64,000 nucleotides of DNA from assembly GCA_040752895.1 (NCBI GenBank), contig JBFMHN010000004.1, forward strand, positions 210,744-274,743, in the 5' to 3' direction. Shown here one piece after another: positions 23,928 to 32,087 of this stretch (within the stretch, counting starts at the first letter, position 1; the number at the start of each line of letters is the position of its first letter). The notes beneath the pieces are model-generated. The model had not been told where the DNA came from, made no database searches, and saw only the letters and a list, made by a program, of their open reading frames with translations. A program made the position numbers and the translations under genes. This DNA is from Pseudomonadota bacterium. Lineage in GTDB: Bacteria > Pseudomonadota > Alphaproteobacteria > GCA-2746255.

Positions 23928-23962
23928 ATGGGAAATTATGGGATAACATGGGTCTACATGGG
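23928..23962 (-). promoter_or_regulatory. Four MraZ-type boxes upstream of mraZ
   Basis: ATGGG occurs at 23928, 23938, 23948 and 23958, i.e. exact 10-bp spacing with 5-bp spacers, plus a fifth off-phase copy at 23915. The TGGG-N-5-bp-spacer pattern is the MraZ recognition unit known from E. coli. The repeats read 5'-ATGGG on the plus strand, opposite to mraZ transcription, and extend from the -35 edge past the -10 of the predicted promoter, which would suit repression. Confidence 0.8.
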
Positions 23963-23968
23963 TGTCAA
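23940..23968 (-). promoter_or_regulatory. Predicted sigma-70-type promoter of mraZ/dcw operon
   Basis: On the minus strand a consensus -35 TTGACA (23963-23968) is followed after 17 bp by TATCCC (23940-23945). The -10 is weak, but the box array overlies this exact interval. Expected 5' leader is roughly 100 nt before the mraZ ATG. No other feature was seen between here and rnpB (23,970-24,160). Confidence 0.5.
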
Positions 23969-24163
23969 CGATATGGCGCAGTAAGACCTTCGTTCAAAAG
24001 GAAAAATCAAGATCACGCGGAAGTAGAGCGAAGTCGCTGTCAAAAGATTTGGACGGCGCTCTAGTTATGAGTACTGGATGAATGAAAAAACCGCCCGATT
24101 TTTAGAACATAAAGTGAACAAACTTTGTTTTCTGGCGAAGAAAGAAAAAGAAAAAGAAAAAAT

Positions 24164-24537
<374 letters not shown>

Positions 24538-24542
24538 CTCTC

Positions 24543-24571
24543 TAGCTAGGCGCAAGGGCAGGGTCGGTCAA
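24543..24571 (-). promoter_or_regulatory. Predicted rnpB promoter
   Basis: On the minus strand TTGACC (24566-24571), a 17-bp spacer and TAGCTA (24543-24548) lie 6-7 bp before the mapped P1 5' end. The -35 overlaps the stop codon of the upstream amidase gene, so rnpB has its own promoter inside the end of its neighbour. Confidence 0.6.
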
Positions 24572-25275
24572 GGCTTCGCTTCCAGAAGGGCATAGAGGCG
24601 GGCGCAGGTTTCAGGATCGGCGACGCCGTCCACGCGGGTAGGGCGAAAGTGGCGCTGGAAAGCCAGGATCACGGCCTTTGTCTCCGGGTCCGCCCGCCCG
24701 GAAAGCGGGACGTCATAGCCGAAGCGGCGCAAAAGCCGTTGAATTTCGTCCATGGCAAGAGGGGGGGGCGTCTCCAAAGCCTCCGGCCAGCGCCCGATCC
24801 CGGCTCGCGCCAGTCGCGCCCAATCGAAGCGCTCGCCCGGGTCCTGCTTGCGGCCGGGTGCTATGTCGGAATGGCCGAGCACGCGTTCGGACGGGATCGG
24901 ATGGCGGGCGAGGACGGCCTTCGCCAGCGCCTCGAGGGCCGCCATCTGGACTTCTGGGAAGGGGCGGTAGCCGAATTCGTGACCGGGGTTGACGAGTTCG
25001 ATCCCGATCGAACGGTCGTTCAGGTTCCGCGCGCTCTGCCAGCAGGCTTCGCCCGCGTGCCAGGCCCGACGGTCTTCCGGCACCAGGGCGTAAGTGGCGC
25101 CGTCCTCATCGATCACGTAATGGGCGCTCACCTTGGCTTGCGGGGCGCAAAGCCGATCGAGCGCCTCTTGCGCCGTCTTCATGCCGGTGTAGTGGAAGAT
25201 AAGGGTATCGATTGCGATCCCTTCCGGTCTCGGTTCGTGATTGGGCGACGGACACGGGCGGATCGCGATCGGCAT
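24568..25275 (-). CDS. N-acetylmuramoyl-L-alanine amidase, AmpD/AmiD-type with peptidoglycan-binding domain
   Basis: Amidase_2 zinc enzyme that cleaves the lactyl-peptide bond of muropeptides. The 235-aa product from the ATG at 25275 has the zinc residues in IFHYTG and GHSDIAPGRKQDPGERFDW, a central SIGIELVNPG segment, and a C-terminal PG_binding_1 domain (IQRLLRRFGYDVPLSGRADPETKAVILAFQRHF). No signal peptide is visible, favouring cytoplasmic recycling (AmpD-like), although the C-terminal domain resembles AmiD. The gene begins 1 bp after the DMT transporter gene. Confidence 0.88.
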   Translation of the reverse strand: MPIAIRPCPSPNHEPRPEGIAIDTLIFHYTGMKTAQEALDRLCAPQAKVSAHYVIDEDGATYALVPEDRRAWHAGEACWQSARNLNDRSIGIELVNPGHEFGYRPFPEVQMAALEALAKAVLARHPIPSERVLGHSDIAPGRKQDPGERFDWARLARAGIGRWPEALETPPPLAMDEIQRLLRRFGYDVPLSGRADPETKAVILAFQRHFRPTRVDGVADPETCARLYALLEAKP

Positions 25276-25276
25276 G

Positions 25277-26143
25277 CTAAACCCCGGCCTCGACAACGTC
25301 TGGACGACGCAGAACGATAATAGCGACCCCGGCAAGCGTGGCAATCCCGCCCACGATCGTCCGCAGGCTTAAGGTTTCGTCCAACACGAGCACACCCGCC
25401 ACGACGCCGAAGACCGGCATGAGCAGCGTAAAGGGCATCACCTGGTTGACCGGGTAGAGACTTATCAGGCGGTACCACAAGGCGAAGGTGCCGACGGTAA
25501 CGACCCCAGCCAGGAAGAAAAGCGCCACCCACGCCCGCCAGTCGGCCGCCTGGACGGCCGCCATCTGGCCGGACTCCAGGAAGAAGGAGACGAGAAAAAT
25601 CTGCGGAGTCATGAAGACGGCAATCCAGCCGTTGATCATGCTGCCGTCCATCAGCTTGAAATGCCGGATCTGCACGTTGCCGGCCGCCCAGAAGAAGATT
25701 CCGGTCAGGATAAGCAGCATGGGAAGAATTTCCGCTCGCATGTCGGGCTCGCCGATAATCAGCAGGATGCCGAAGAAGGCAATGACAAGACCCAAAATGC
25801 GCCGCCAACCGATCCGTTCGCCCAGAAACACGACGGCCAGCAGGACGGCGAAGGGGGCTTGCATCATGACGAGGATAATCGCCAGCGACGCGTCGACGTT
25901 TTGCAGGCCGACGAAGACCAGAGAATAATGCAGCGTGCCTATCCCAACCGACAGCAGCAGCAATTGACGAATATGTCCGCGGGGGATGTGCAGAAAGGGC
26001 AACAGGAACAGCGCGACGAGGGTGGAGCGCAGACCCGTGAAGAAGATGGGCGGGATTTGATTGACGCCGATCTTGCCGGCGACGAAGGCGAAACCCCAAA
26101 CCGTCATGATGACAAGCGCAAGTATGAAATGCGCGGGTTTCAT
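25277..26143 (-). CDS. EamA/DMT-superfamily transporter
   Basis: Ten-helix drug/metabolite transporter of the EamA (RhaT/YdcZ-like) type, substrate unknown. The 288-aa product has two homologous halves, with hydrophobic helices starting at HFILALVIMTVWGFAFVAGKIG and the second half at WVALFFLAGVVTVGTFALWY, and the family motif near VFGVVAGVLVLDETLS. It is 2 bp downstream of the TerB-DnaJ gene and 1 bp upstream of the amidase gene, suggesting one transcription unit without implying shared function. Confidence 0.88.
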   Translation of the reverse strand: MKPAHFILALVIMTVWGFAFVAGKIGVNQIPPIFFTGLRSTLVALFLLPFLHIPRGHIRQLLLLSVGIGTLHYSLVFVGLQNVDASLAIILVMMQAPFAVLLAVVFLGERIGWRRILGLVIAFFGILLIIGEPDMRAEILPMLLILTGIFFWAAGNVQIRHFKLMDGSMINGWIAVFMTPQIFLVSFFLESGQMAAVQAADWRAWVALFFLAGVVTVGTFALWYRLISLYPVNQVMPFTLLMPVFGVVAGVLVLDETLSLRTIVGGIATLAGVAIIVLRRPDVVEAGV

Positions 26144-26145
26144 GC

Positions 26146-26898
26146 TTACGCCTGCCCGCGCCGTTTCTGGATCGCTGCGTAGGCGTCGTTGATGCGGGCC
26201 ATTTTTTCATTCGCCACCGCGATGAATTCCGGCGGCATGCCTTGGGCGATCAGGCGGTCGGGGTGGTTCTCGCGGATGAGGCGGCGGTAGGCCTTCTTCA
26301 AGTCCTCGTTCGAGATATCGGCAGGGACGCCAAGAATTTCGTAAGGATCGCCTGTGGTGTCGTCGAGATGGCCGGCGGCGATCCGTTCGAAGGCGCTGCC
26401 TGCGAACCCGAAAATCTGCGCCACCTTTTTCAGATAGGCGATCTCTTCCGGGCTTACCCGGCCGTCGGCACGCGCGATATGGAAAAGGCCGTCGAGCAAA
26501 TCCTCAAGCACGACCCGGTTGTGCGCAAAAAGAACGGCGATCTGATGGGCATAGGGTTCGAACCCGGCCGTTTCTTCCCGCGCCTGGTTGAAGAGTTTCC
26601 CGATATCCACCTCCGCTTCCTTCGGGACAGGAAAGATTTGACGGAAGGCGTGTATCTCGTCCTTCGTGACAACACCGTCCGCCTTTGCCATCTTCGCGGC
26701 CAGCACGACAACGGCAGTGGTGAAGGCGGCCTGGCGGGCGGCGATCGTATCCGTGAAACCCCGGCGGTAAGGTCCGCCGTGGCCATCCGCCTTCGAGCGG
26801 TCATAGGCGTGGCCGGCGATCGTGCCGAGGATGGCACCCAGCGGGCCGCCGAGGGCGAAACCGGCGGCTCCCCCGATCAATTTTCCCCAGATTCCCAT
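26146..26898 (-). CDS. TerB-domain DnaJ-like co-chaperone (DjlA-type)
   Basis: The 250-aa product from the ATG at 26898 begins with a glycine-rich hydrophobic segment (IGGAAGFALGGPLGAILG) that may associate with the membrane. A TerB/DjlA-type helical domain follows (AAKMAKADGVVTKDEIHAFR), then a C-terminal J domain (YEILGVPADISNEDLKKAYR) with the HPD triad in ENHPDRLI. The J domain would stimulate DnaK. Upstream in-frame codons up to 27264 overlap the divergent protease gene and are rejected. Confidence 0.88.
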   Translation of the reverse strand: MGIWGKLIGGAAGFALGGPLGAILGTIAGHAYDRSKADGHGGPYRRGFTDTIAARQAAFTTAVVVLAAKMAKADGVVTKDEIHAFRQIFPVPKEAEVDIGKLFNQAREETAGFEPYAHQIAVLFAHNRVVLEDLLDGLFHIARADGRVSPEEIAYLKKVAQIFGFAGSAFERIAAGHLDDTTGDPYEILGVPADISNEDLKKAYRRLIRENHPDRLIAQGMPPEFIAVANEKMARINDAYAAIQKRRGQA

Positions 26899-27118
26899 GG
26901 CGGCTTTCTTGAAAAAATCGTGGCGGCGAACATAGACCGGATTGTTCACCCGCACCAGTGCAAGCAAGACGGCCAGGCCGCCGGCTTGCGCGTCGTCGCG
27001 TCCGTAACATTTTTCCCGGATGGGTGGAAAGGGCCCTTCGGCGGCGGCTTCGGAAAGAAAGCTTAAGGTAACCTCTTGGTATCGGGTAGGCTTGCGTGGA
27101 GGGGGGAGGAGCGCACCC

Positions 27119-28282
27119 ATGTTTGGTCGGCAGATCACGCTTTTTCGCTTGCTTGGCTTCCGGGTCGGCATCGACTGGAGCTGGCTTGTTCTCGCCATTC
27201 TCATCACCTGGACGCTGGCGGTGGGATTCTTTCCCACCCTCTTTCCAGATCTCGAGGCGACCACCTATTGGTCGATGGGAATCGTCGGCGCGCTCGGTCT
27301 TTTCTTTTCGATCGTCTTTCACGAGCTTTCTCACTCGCTGGTGTCGCGTCGCTTCGACATGCCCATCCGCGGGATCACGCTTTTCATCTTCGGGGGTGTG
27401 GCCGAAATGGAAGGCGAACCAACAAGCCCGAAAGCGGAATTCCTGATGGCGATCGCAGGTCCGATCGCGAGCATGGTTCTCTCTGGTGGTTTCTTATTGG
27501 TGGGCTTGCTGGGCGATCGCATTGGCTGGCCGGTCGCCGTCGTCGGGGTGCTGTCTTATCTGTACTGGGTCAACGGCCTTCTCGCGCTTTTCAATCTGGT
27601 GCCCGCCTTTCCCCTGGATGGAGGGCGGGTTCTGCGCGCCGCGCTTTGGGGCTGGAAAAAGGATTACCGCTGGGCAACCAAGATCGCGTCGAACACCGGT
27701 AGTTTTTTCGGCCTCCTTCTGATCGCCCTCGGCATCGTAAGTTTCGTGACCGGCAATTTCGTGGGCGGGTTCTGGTGGTTTCTGCTTGGACTTTTCGTCC
27801 GCTTTGCGGCGAGTTCCTCTTATCACCAGGTCATCGTTCGGGAATCCTTAAGCGGCGTTCCGATCTCGGCCGTCATGACGTCGAATCCAATCGTCGTTCC
27901 GCCGTCGCTGACGGTGGCGGAGCTCGTCGAGGAGTATTTTTATCGCTACCATCACAAGATGTTTCCGGTGATGGAGAACGGCCGCTTCATGGGTGTGGTC
28001 AACCTGCGTAACGTGCAGGGATTGCCGCGCGCGTCTTGGGCGACGGCGCGGACCGCCGAAGTCCTGGAACCCCCTTCGGAAAAGACGGTTGTTTCTCTGC
28101 GGCTCGACGCGATGACGGTTCTTTCCTGGATGCAGAAGACGGGAAACGGCCGGCTTTGCGTCACCGACGGCGACCGTTTGGCCGGCGTCGTTACGCGCAA
28201 GGACGTGTTGGATCTGCTTGCGCTCAGGCTTGCCCTGGAGGAGGAAACGCACGGCCCGGCCCCCGGCTGGGGCCGGTCTTGA
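27119..28282 (+). CDS. Site-2 protease family (M50) metalloprotease with CBS domains
   Basis: Intramembrane zinc protease of the SpoIVFB/Rip3-like group. The 387-aa product has several transmembrane helices, the zinc motif FHELSHS (HExxH) near residue 67, the second metal motif FPLDGGRVLRA near residue 165, and a C-terminal pair of CBS domains (ISAVMTSNPIVVPPSLTVAE; GDRLAGVVTRKDVLDLL) that may sense nucleotides. The ATG at 27119 is preceded by GGGGGGAGGA; an upstream extension lacks this. It is divergent from the DnaJ-like gene (220 bp between). The substrate cannot be deduced. Confidence 0.88.
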   Translation: MFGRQITLFRLLGFRVGIDWSWLVLAILITWTLAVGFFPTLFPDLEATTYWSMGIVGALGLFFSIVFHELSHSLVSRRFDMPIRGITLFIFGGVAEMEGEPTSPKAEFLMAIAGPIASMVLSGGFLLVGLLGDRIGWPVAVVGVLSYLYWVNGLLALFNLVPAFPLDGGRVLRAALWGWKKDYRWATKIASNTGSFFGLLLIALGIVSFVTGNFVGGFWWFLLGLFVRFAASSSYHQVIVRESLSGVPISAVMTSNPIVVPPSLTVAELVEEYFYRYHHKMFPVMENGRFMGVVNLRNVQGLPRASWATARTAEVLEPPSEKTVVSLRLDAMTVLSWMQKTGNGRLCVTDGDRLAGVVTRKDVLDLLALRLALEEETHGPAPGWGRS

Positions 28283-28394
28283 GGCCGAAACCACCGGTAA
28301 ATTCGTAGCAACTGTTTGATACGAAACAATTTTTAACATTACAAAGAATTCATCTTCCAGCCATCCCCCTGCAAGGTGGGGAGATATAAAAACT

Positions 28395-28587
28395 ACGCTG
28401 AAGAACAGGTCCTCTACATCGAAGCGGTCCCTAAGCGCTTTCGATGGCAAGCCCCCTGCGGATGCAACAGCGCCTGCGGAGGTTCCGGGCCCTAAGCTTC
28501 GGCTCCCTTTGACCGGCCGTGGGGTCGACAGAAGGCTCGGATGGGCGGCCCGTGAACTCCCTCACGGGCCGCCCTCGTTTTTCTTTG
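28395..28587 (+). ncRNA. Candidate structured small RNA with intrinsic terminator
   Basis: The 308-bp gap after the protease gene has no credible ORF but contains strong secondary structure on the plus strand. Hairpin 1 uses CATCGAAGCG (28428-28437) and CGCTTTCGATG (28436-28446 region). Hairpin 2 uses CCCC-GCGG and CCGT-GGGG arms enclosing GGAG/CTCC. Both apical loops present the same CCCTAAGC octamer. A rho-independent terminator closes the unit. It could be an sRNA or a structured 3' UTR of the protease mRNA. I could not assign it to 6S, SRP or tmRNA. Confidence 0.4.
28543..28587 (+). terminator. Rho-independent terminator
   Basis: Perfect 13-bp arms (GGGCGGCCCGTGA, 28543-28555, and its complement 28562-28574) with a 6-nt loop, followed on the plus strand by TCGTTTTTCTTT. 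The T-run exists only in the plus direction, so it ends transcription from the left before the convergent histidine kinase gene. Confidence 0.85.
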
Positions 28588-28590
28588 GCT

Positions 28591-30042
28591 TTATTCGGCG
28601 GCTTCGCGAGCCGACTCGTCTTGCGCGGCGCGGCGGAAGGCGAGCGTGATGCGCAGGCCCGGCGCCTCACCCCCCGGCTCGCTATCGCCAAGTTCGCTAT
28701 CGCAAAGCTCCAAGGTCGCCCGATGCAGTTTCGCCACCGCCGCAACGAGGCTTAAGCCCAAGCCGGTGCCGGGCGTGTCCGCGTCTTTCTCCAGCCGGAC
28801 GAAACGCTGCAGCACGCGCTCGCGGTCCGCCGTCGGAATGCCGGGGCCGTTGTCTTCGATGATAAAAAGAACGCGTTCTTCGTTCGCCGTCACCTGGAGG
28901 CGGATTCGCCCGCCCCGAGGGGTATATTTGATGGTGTTGTCGAAAAGGTTGGTCAGCGCCTGGGCGAGGGTCTGGCGGTTTGCCAGCACGGGCGCGGTGG
29001 GGGCGAGCGTCGCTTCGAAGCGAAGGTCGCGCTCGTGCGCCACCGGCTCGTAAAGCTCAAGCAGCTCGGCGGCCAGTTCCGTTAAATCCAGCGGCCTCAT
29101 CTCGAAGCGCAGACCGCCAGCCTCGGCGCGCGCGATGTTGATCAGCGCATCGAACGTCGAACGGATGTGGTCCGTTTCGTTGATCGCCTGCCGCAAGGTT
29201 GAACGGTAAGTTTCCATATCCGGCTTTCCGCGCAGCGTCATCTCGATCCGGTTTTTCAGGCGCGTCAGCGGCGCGCCCAGGTCGTGGGCCACGCTGTCGG
29301 TGACCGCCCGCATGCCAACGAGCAGGCGCTCGATCTGGTCCAGCATTTCGTTGAAATTTTCCGAAACCCGGTCGAACTCGTCACCCGTGCCGCGCACCTT
29401 CACGCGTTGGGTAAGGTCGCCGTCAATGATCTGCCGGCTGGTTCGGGCGATGGCGTCCACCCGGCGCAGCATTTGGCGGCTTAGGAGCAATCCTCCGAAA
29501 AAGGCGAGCAGCACCGTGATGACGATCGACCAGGCCAGCGCAGCCCGGATCACTTCGCGGAAGCGTTCGCGTTCCTCGACGTCGCGGCCGATCAGCATGT
29601 GGTAGCCGCCCGGCAGGTCTATGACGCGCGCCCGCATCTGGCGGGATATCTTTTCCTCGCCCTGGCTGTGGCTGATGTCAAAATGAATCCAGATGCTATC
29701 CTCTTTGGCGATCAGCGGCGAATCGTCCGCATCGGCGGGCCAGGCGCTTAGGTTTCCGGTGAGGGGGTCGTAGCGTCGATTGACGAGCAGATAGATGGCG
29801 CCTGGCTCCTTCAGGTTCACGGAGCGGTGCTGGATAACGGCGGCAAGCCCTTGCAGGCCGAAGAGGCTGTATTGTTCGACGAGACCCTTCGTTTCAGCTT
29901 CGATGATCCGGTTCGTCTCGCGGTCGATCAACTCGACCGTCGTGTAGTAGATAAACCCCAGCAGGACGACGGCGGAAATACCGAAGAAGGCCATGTAAAG
30001 AACGGCCATTCGGAAGGTCGAGGTGCGGAAAAGCCTAGTCAT
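28591..30042 (-). CDS. Sensor histidine kinase, OmpR-partner type
   Basis: The 483-aa product from the ATG at 30042 (a GTG two codons earlier is possible) has two transmembrane helices (about residues 10-30 and 165-185) around a periplasmic sensor, a HAMP domain (RQIIDGDLTQRVKVRGTGDE), a HisKA dimerisation domain with the phosphoaccepting His in VAHDLGAPLTRL, and HATPase motifs NLFDNTIKYTP, EDNGPGIP and GTGLGLSLVA. It overlaps the regulator gene by 8 bp and pairs with it. The signal is unknown; proximity to tupA is suggestive only. Confidence 0.93.
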   Translation of the reverse strand: MTRLFRTSTFRMAVLYMAFFGISAVVLLGFIYYTTVELIDRETNRIIEAETKGLVEQYSLFGLQGLAAVIQHRSVNLKEPGAIYLLVNRRYDPLTGNLSAWPADADDSPLIAKEDSIWIHFDISHSQGEEKISRQMRARVIDLPGGYHMLIGRDVEERERFREVIRAALAWSIVITVLLAFFGGLLLSRQMLRRVDAIARTSRQIIDGDLTQRVKVRGTGDEFDRVSENFNEMLDQIERLLVGMRAVTDSVAHDLGAPLTRLKNRIEMTLRGKPDMETYRSTLRQAINETDHIRSTFDALINIARAEAGGLRFEMRPLDLTELAAELLELYEPVAHERDLRFEATLAPTAPVLANRQTLAQALTNLFDNTIKYTPRGGRIRLQVTANEERVLFIIEDNGPGIPTADRERVLQRFVRLEKDADTPGTGLGLSLVAAVAKLHRATLELCDSELGDSEPGGEAPGLRITLAFRRAAQDESAREAAE

Positions 30043-30712
30043 CTGCACGTAGCGAATACCCCGCGCCGCGGATCGTATGGATCAGCGGCTTGTCAAAGCC
30101 CTTGTCGATTTTCTGGCGCAGCCGGCTTACCTGTGCGTCGATCACGTTTGTCTGGGGATCGAAGTGGTAGTCCCACACGCCTTCCAGCAGCATCGTCCGG
30201 GTGACGACCTGGCCGGCATGCCGCATCAAATATTCGAGCAACCGAAATTCCCGCGGCTTCAACTCGATCGTTCGGTCGGCCCGCTTCACGGTGCGGGTGA
30301 TGAGATCCATTTCGAGGTCGCCGACGCTGAGGCGGCTTTGCTCGGCCCCCGGCTTCTCCCGCCGCAGTAACGCTTCGATTCGTGCGAGCAGTTCGGAAAA
30401 GGCATAGGGCTTGGAAAGGTAGTCGTCGGCGCCCGCCTTGAGGCCGGTCACGCGATCGTCCACCTGGCCGAGGGCGCTTAGGAGCAGGACACGGCTTTTC
30501 ACGCCCTGTTCGCGCAGAAGCTTCACGATCGAGATGCCATCCGTGTTGGGAAGCATCCGGTCGACGATAAGCAGATCGAAATCTCCGGTCGCGGCCAGGA
30601 AAAGCCCCTCCCGGCCATCGGCGGCGTGGTCGACCGTATAGCCGTGCTCTTTCAGGCCCTTCATGAGATAGGCCGCCATCTCGCGGTCGTCTTCGATGAT
30701 CAGAATATGCAT
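30035..30712 (-). CDS. OmpR/PhoB-family response regulator
   Basis: The 225-aa product from the ATG at 30712 has a receiver domain with acidic pocket EDD (residues 7-9), phosphoacceptor Asp51 (DLLIVDRMLPN) and Lys in LSKPYAFSELLARIEAL, then a winged-helix output domain ending IHTIRGAGYSLRADD. It resembles the heavy-metal/QseB-type subgroup. An upstream extension to 30949 overlaps tupA and is rejected. It lies 140 bp downstream of tupA on the same strand and overlaps its kinase gene. Confidence 0.93.
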   Translation of the reverse strand: MHILIIEDDREMAAYLMKGLKEHGYTVDHAADGREGLFLAATGDFDLLIVDRMLPNTDGISIVKLLREQGVKSRVLLLSALGQVDDRVTGLKAGADDYLSKPYAFSELLARIEALLRREKPGAEQSRLSVGDLEMDLITRTVKRADRTIELKPREFRLLEYLMRHAGQVVTRTMLLEGVWDYHFDPQTNVIDAQVSRLRQKIDKGFDKPLIHTIRGAGYSLRADD

Positions 30713-30852
30713 CGGCCCTACTTTCGGCAGCGCGCGTTCTCCGGCCGCTGGATTATAGAGGGTCGGGGGCGAGAAAGGCAGTCGGCTGGAAGCGCCTTCA
30801 TAAAGGGGTTCCCGCTCCCTCCGGCGCGTCTTTCTGGCAAGCCATGGGGCGT

Positions 30853-31683
30853 TCAAGGGCCGGCCGGCTTCGCATTTGGAAAGAAAAGACGCTCGCCGTT
30901 CACCTTGAAGTCGCCGATCGCACGCTGGCCTTCCTCGGAGGTGATCCATTCAACGAAAGCCTGCGCCCCTTCCGCGTTGACGTGGGGGAAACGCACCGGA
31001 TTGACCAGGATCACGCCGTAATAATTATAAAGGTGTGGATCGTTCTCGACGAGAAGAACGAGGTCGCGGCGGTTCTGGAAGCTGAGCCAGGTGCCGCGGT
31101 CGGTGAGCGCGTAGGCGCCCATCGCGGCGGCCATGTTCAGTGTCGCCCCCATGCCGGAACCCGCCTCACGGTACCATGTACCGGAGGCCGATGTTACGTC
31201 GAGCCCCGCCTTCTTCCAAAGATCAAGTTCCATCTTGTGGGTGCCACTGTCGTCGCCGCGTGAAATGAAGGGGGCTTCCTTTTCGGCAATCCACTTCAAC
31301 GCTTCGCTCGCCTTCTTCAATTTTCCGATGTTGGCCGGGTCGTTCCCGGGGCCGACAACGATGAAGTCGTTGTACATGACGTCGCGGCGCCCGGTTCCGA
31401 AGCCGTCGGCAACGAATTTGTCTTCCGACGCGCGGTGATGAACAAGCAGCACGTCGGCATCCCCGCGCTCGGCGATCTTGATGGCTTGGCCGGTGCCGAC
31501 GGCGACGACACGGACTCTGATTCCGGTCTTTGCCGTGAAGATGGGAAGCAGGTAATCGTAAAGCCCGGAATTCTCCGTCGAAGTCGTCGAGGAGAGCGTA
31601 ATCGACGTTTCGGCTGCCCAAGCCTGGCCGAAAAGAAAAAGAAAAAAGCCGAACAGGCAAAGGGTCGCGTTGCGAAAGCGCAT
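30853..31683 (-). CDS. tupA: Tungstate ABC transporter substrate-binding protein TupA
   Basis: Periplasmic receptor that delivers tungstate to TupBC. The 276-aa product has a Sec signal peptide (residues 1-23, cleavage after AWA), then SITLSSTTSTENSGLYDYLL, the TupA-type oxyanion-binding start (TTST), and downstream FISRGDDSGTHKMELDLWKKAG typical of TupA rather than ModA or PstS. The start ATG at 31683 has GAGG six bases upstream and lies only 21 bp after a tRNA-Gly gene on the same strand. tupBC lie about 1.4 kb away on the opposite strand, an unusual split. Confidence 0.9.
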   Translation of the reverse strand: MRFRNATLCLFGFFLFLFGQAWAAETSITLSSTTSTENSGLYDYLLPIFTAKTGIRVRVVAVGTGQAIKIAERGDADVLLVHHRASEDKFVADGFGTGRRDVMYNDFIVVGPGNDPANIGKLKKASEALKWIAEKEAPFISRGDDSGTHKMELDLWKKAGLDVTSASGTWYREAGSGMGATLNMAAAMGAYALTDRGTWLSFQNRRDLVLLVENDPHLYNYYGVILVNPVRFPHVNAEGAQAFVEWITSEEGQRAIGDFKVNGERLFFPNAKPAGP

Positions 31684-31704
31684 CGGGGCCTCAGGGGGAA
31701 AGGG

Positions 31705-31778
31705 TGGAGCGGGCGAGGGGAATCGAACCCCCATCTAAAGCTTGGGAAGCTTTCATTCTACCATTGAACTACGCCCGC
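31705..31778 (-). tRNA. tRNA-Gly (CCC)
   Basis: The minus strand folds as a full cloverleaf with acceptor GCGGGCG/CGCCCGC, D arm GTTC...GAAT, anticodon stem AAAGC/GCTTT with loop TTCCCAA (anticodon CCC), T arm GGGGGTTCGATTCCCC and encoded CCA. The 74-nt gene lies 21 bp upstream of the tupA start codon. Confidence 0.95.
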
Positions 31779-31886
31779 GAGAGCGGCTTACTTTAGGCAG
31801 GGGGTCGGGGCTTCGCAAGAGGCGACAACGCCTTTGCCGGCCGCATGGCGGATCGCCCGTTTCCCGTCACGGGTCCAAACGACCCG

Positions 31887-31911
31887 GCCCTTTCCAGGCG
31901 CTGGAAAGGGC
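31887..31911. promoter_or_regulatory. 11-bp inverted repeat upstream of tupB-like remnant
   Basis: Perfect arms GCCCTTTCCAG (31887-31897) and CTGGAAAGGGC (31901-31911) flank a 3-bp centre. A T7 run follows six bases later (31918-31924). It could be an operator for tungstate-responsive control of the divergent tup genes or a plus-strand terminator. The right-hand copy of the direct repeat (33009 onward) has a decayed version of the same dyad. Confidence 0.5.
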
Positions 31912-32002
31912 GGTAGGTTTTTTTCTCGACCCGGCGCCTGCAGGAGACCCTTTGAACGGTTTTTCGTTCGCCTTCGCACTTGCCTTCGAAAGGATTGGCC
32001 CT
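31889..32002 (+). repeat. Imperfect direct repeat, left copy (flanks methyltransferase-like gene)
   Basis: About 110 bp aligning with 33009-33122 at roughly 70% identity by eye. It covers a dyad, the GTAGGTTTTT tract, a Shine-Dalgarno sequence, the TTG start and the first codons of tupB. The two copies bracket the AT-rich gene at 32088-32969. Confidence 0.65.
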
Positions 32003-32029
32003 TCGCCCGAACCCGGTAGAGTATTTTAG
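31952..32029 (+). pseudogene. Decayed 5' fragment of tupB
   Basis: A TTG-initiated frame reads LNGFSFAFALAFERIG, matching the functional TupB start LHDFTAAFALAFGMIG at 10 of 16 residues, then runs out at TAG 32027-32029. The DNA match to the real tupB upstream region extends back to about 31889. It is 65 of 90 bases from 31913 with one 2-bp gap, by hand alignment, and includes the ribosome-binding site and the unusual TTG start. Interpreted as a duplicated and degraded copy left of the AT-rich gene. Confidence 0.65.
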
Positions 32030-32087
32030 AGGTGCCCCATGGAGAACCGCATTTTGAAATCCTTAGTTTTCCAAAAAGGAGTTCCAA

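Noticed and set aside
28395..28587. 6S, SRP or tmRNA identity for the candidate small RNA
   Set aside because: No SRP GGAA tetraloop block, no tmRNA tag or tRNA-like ends, and no single long 6S-type hairpin could be drawn by hand. Left as unclassified.
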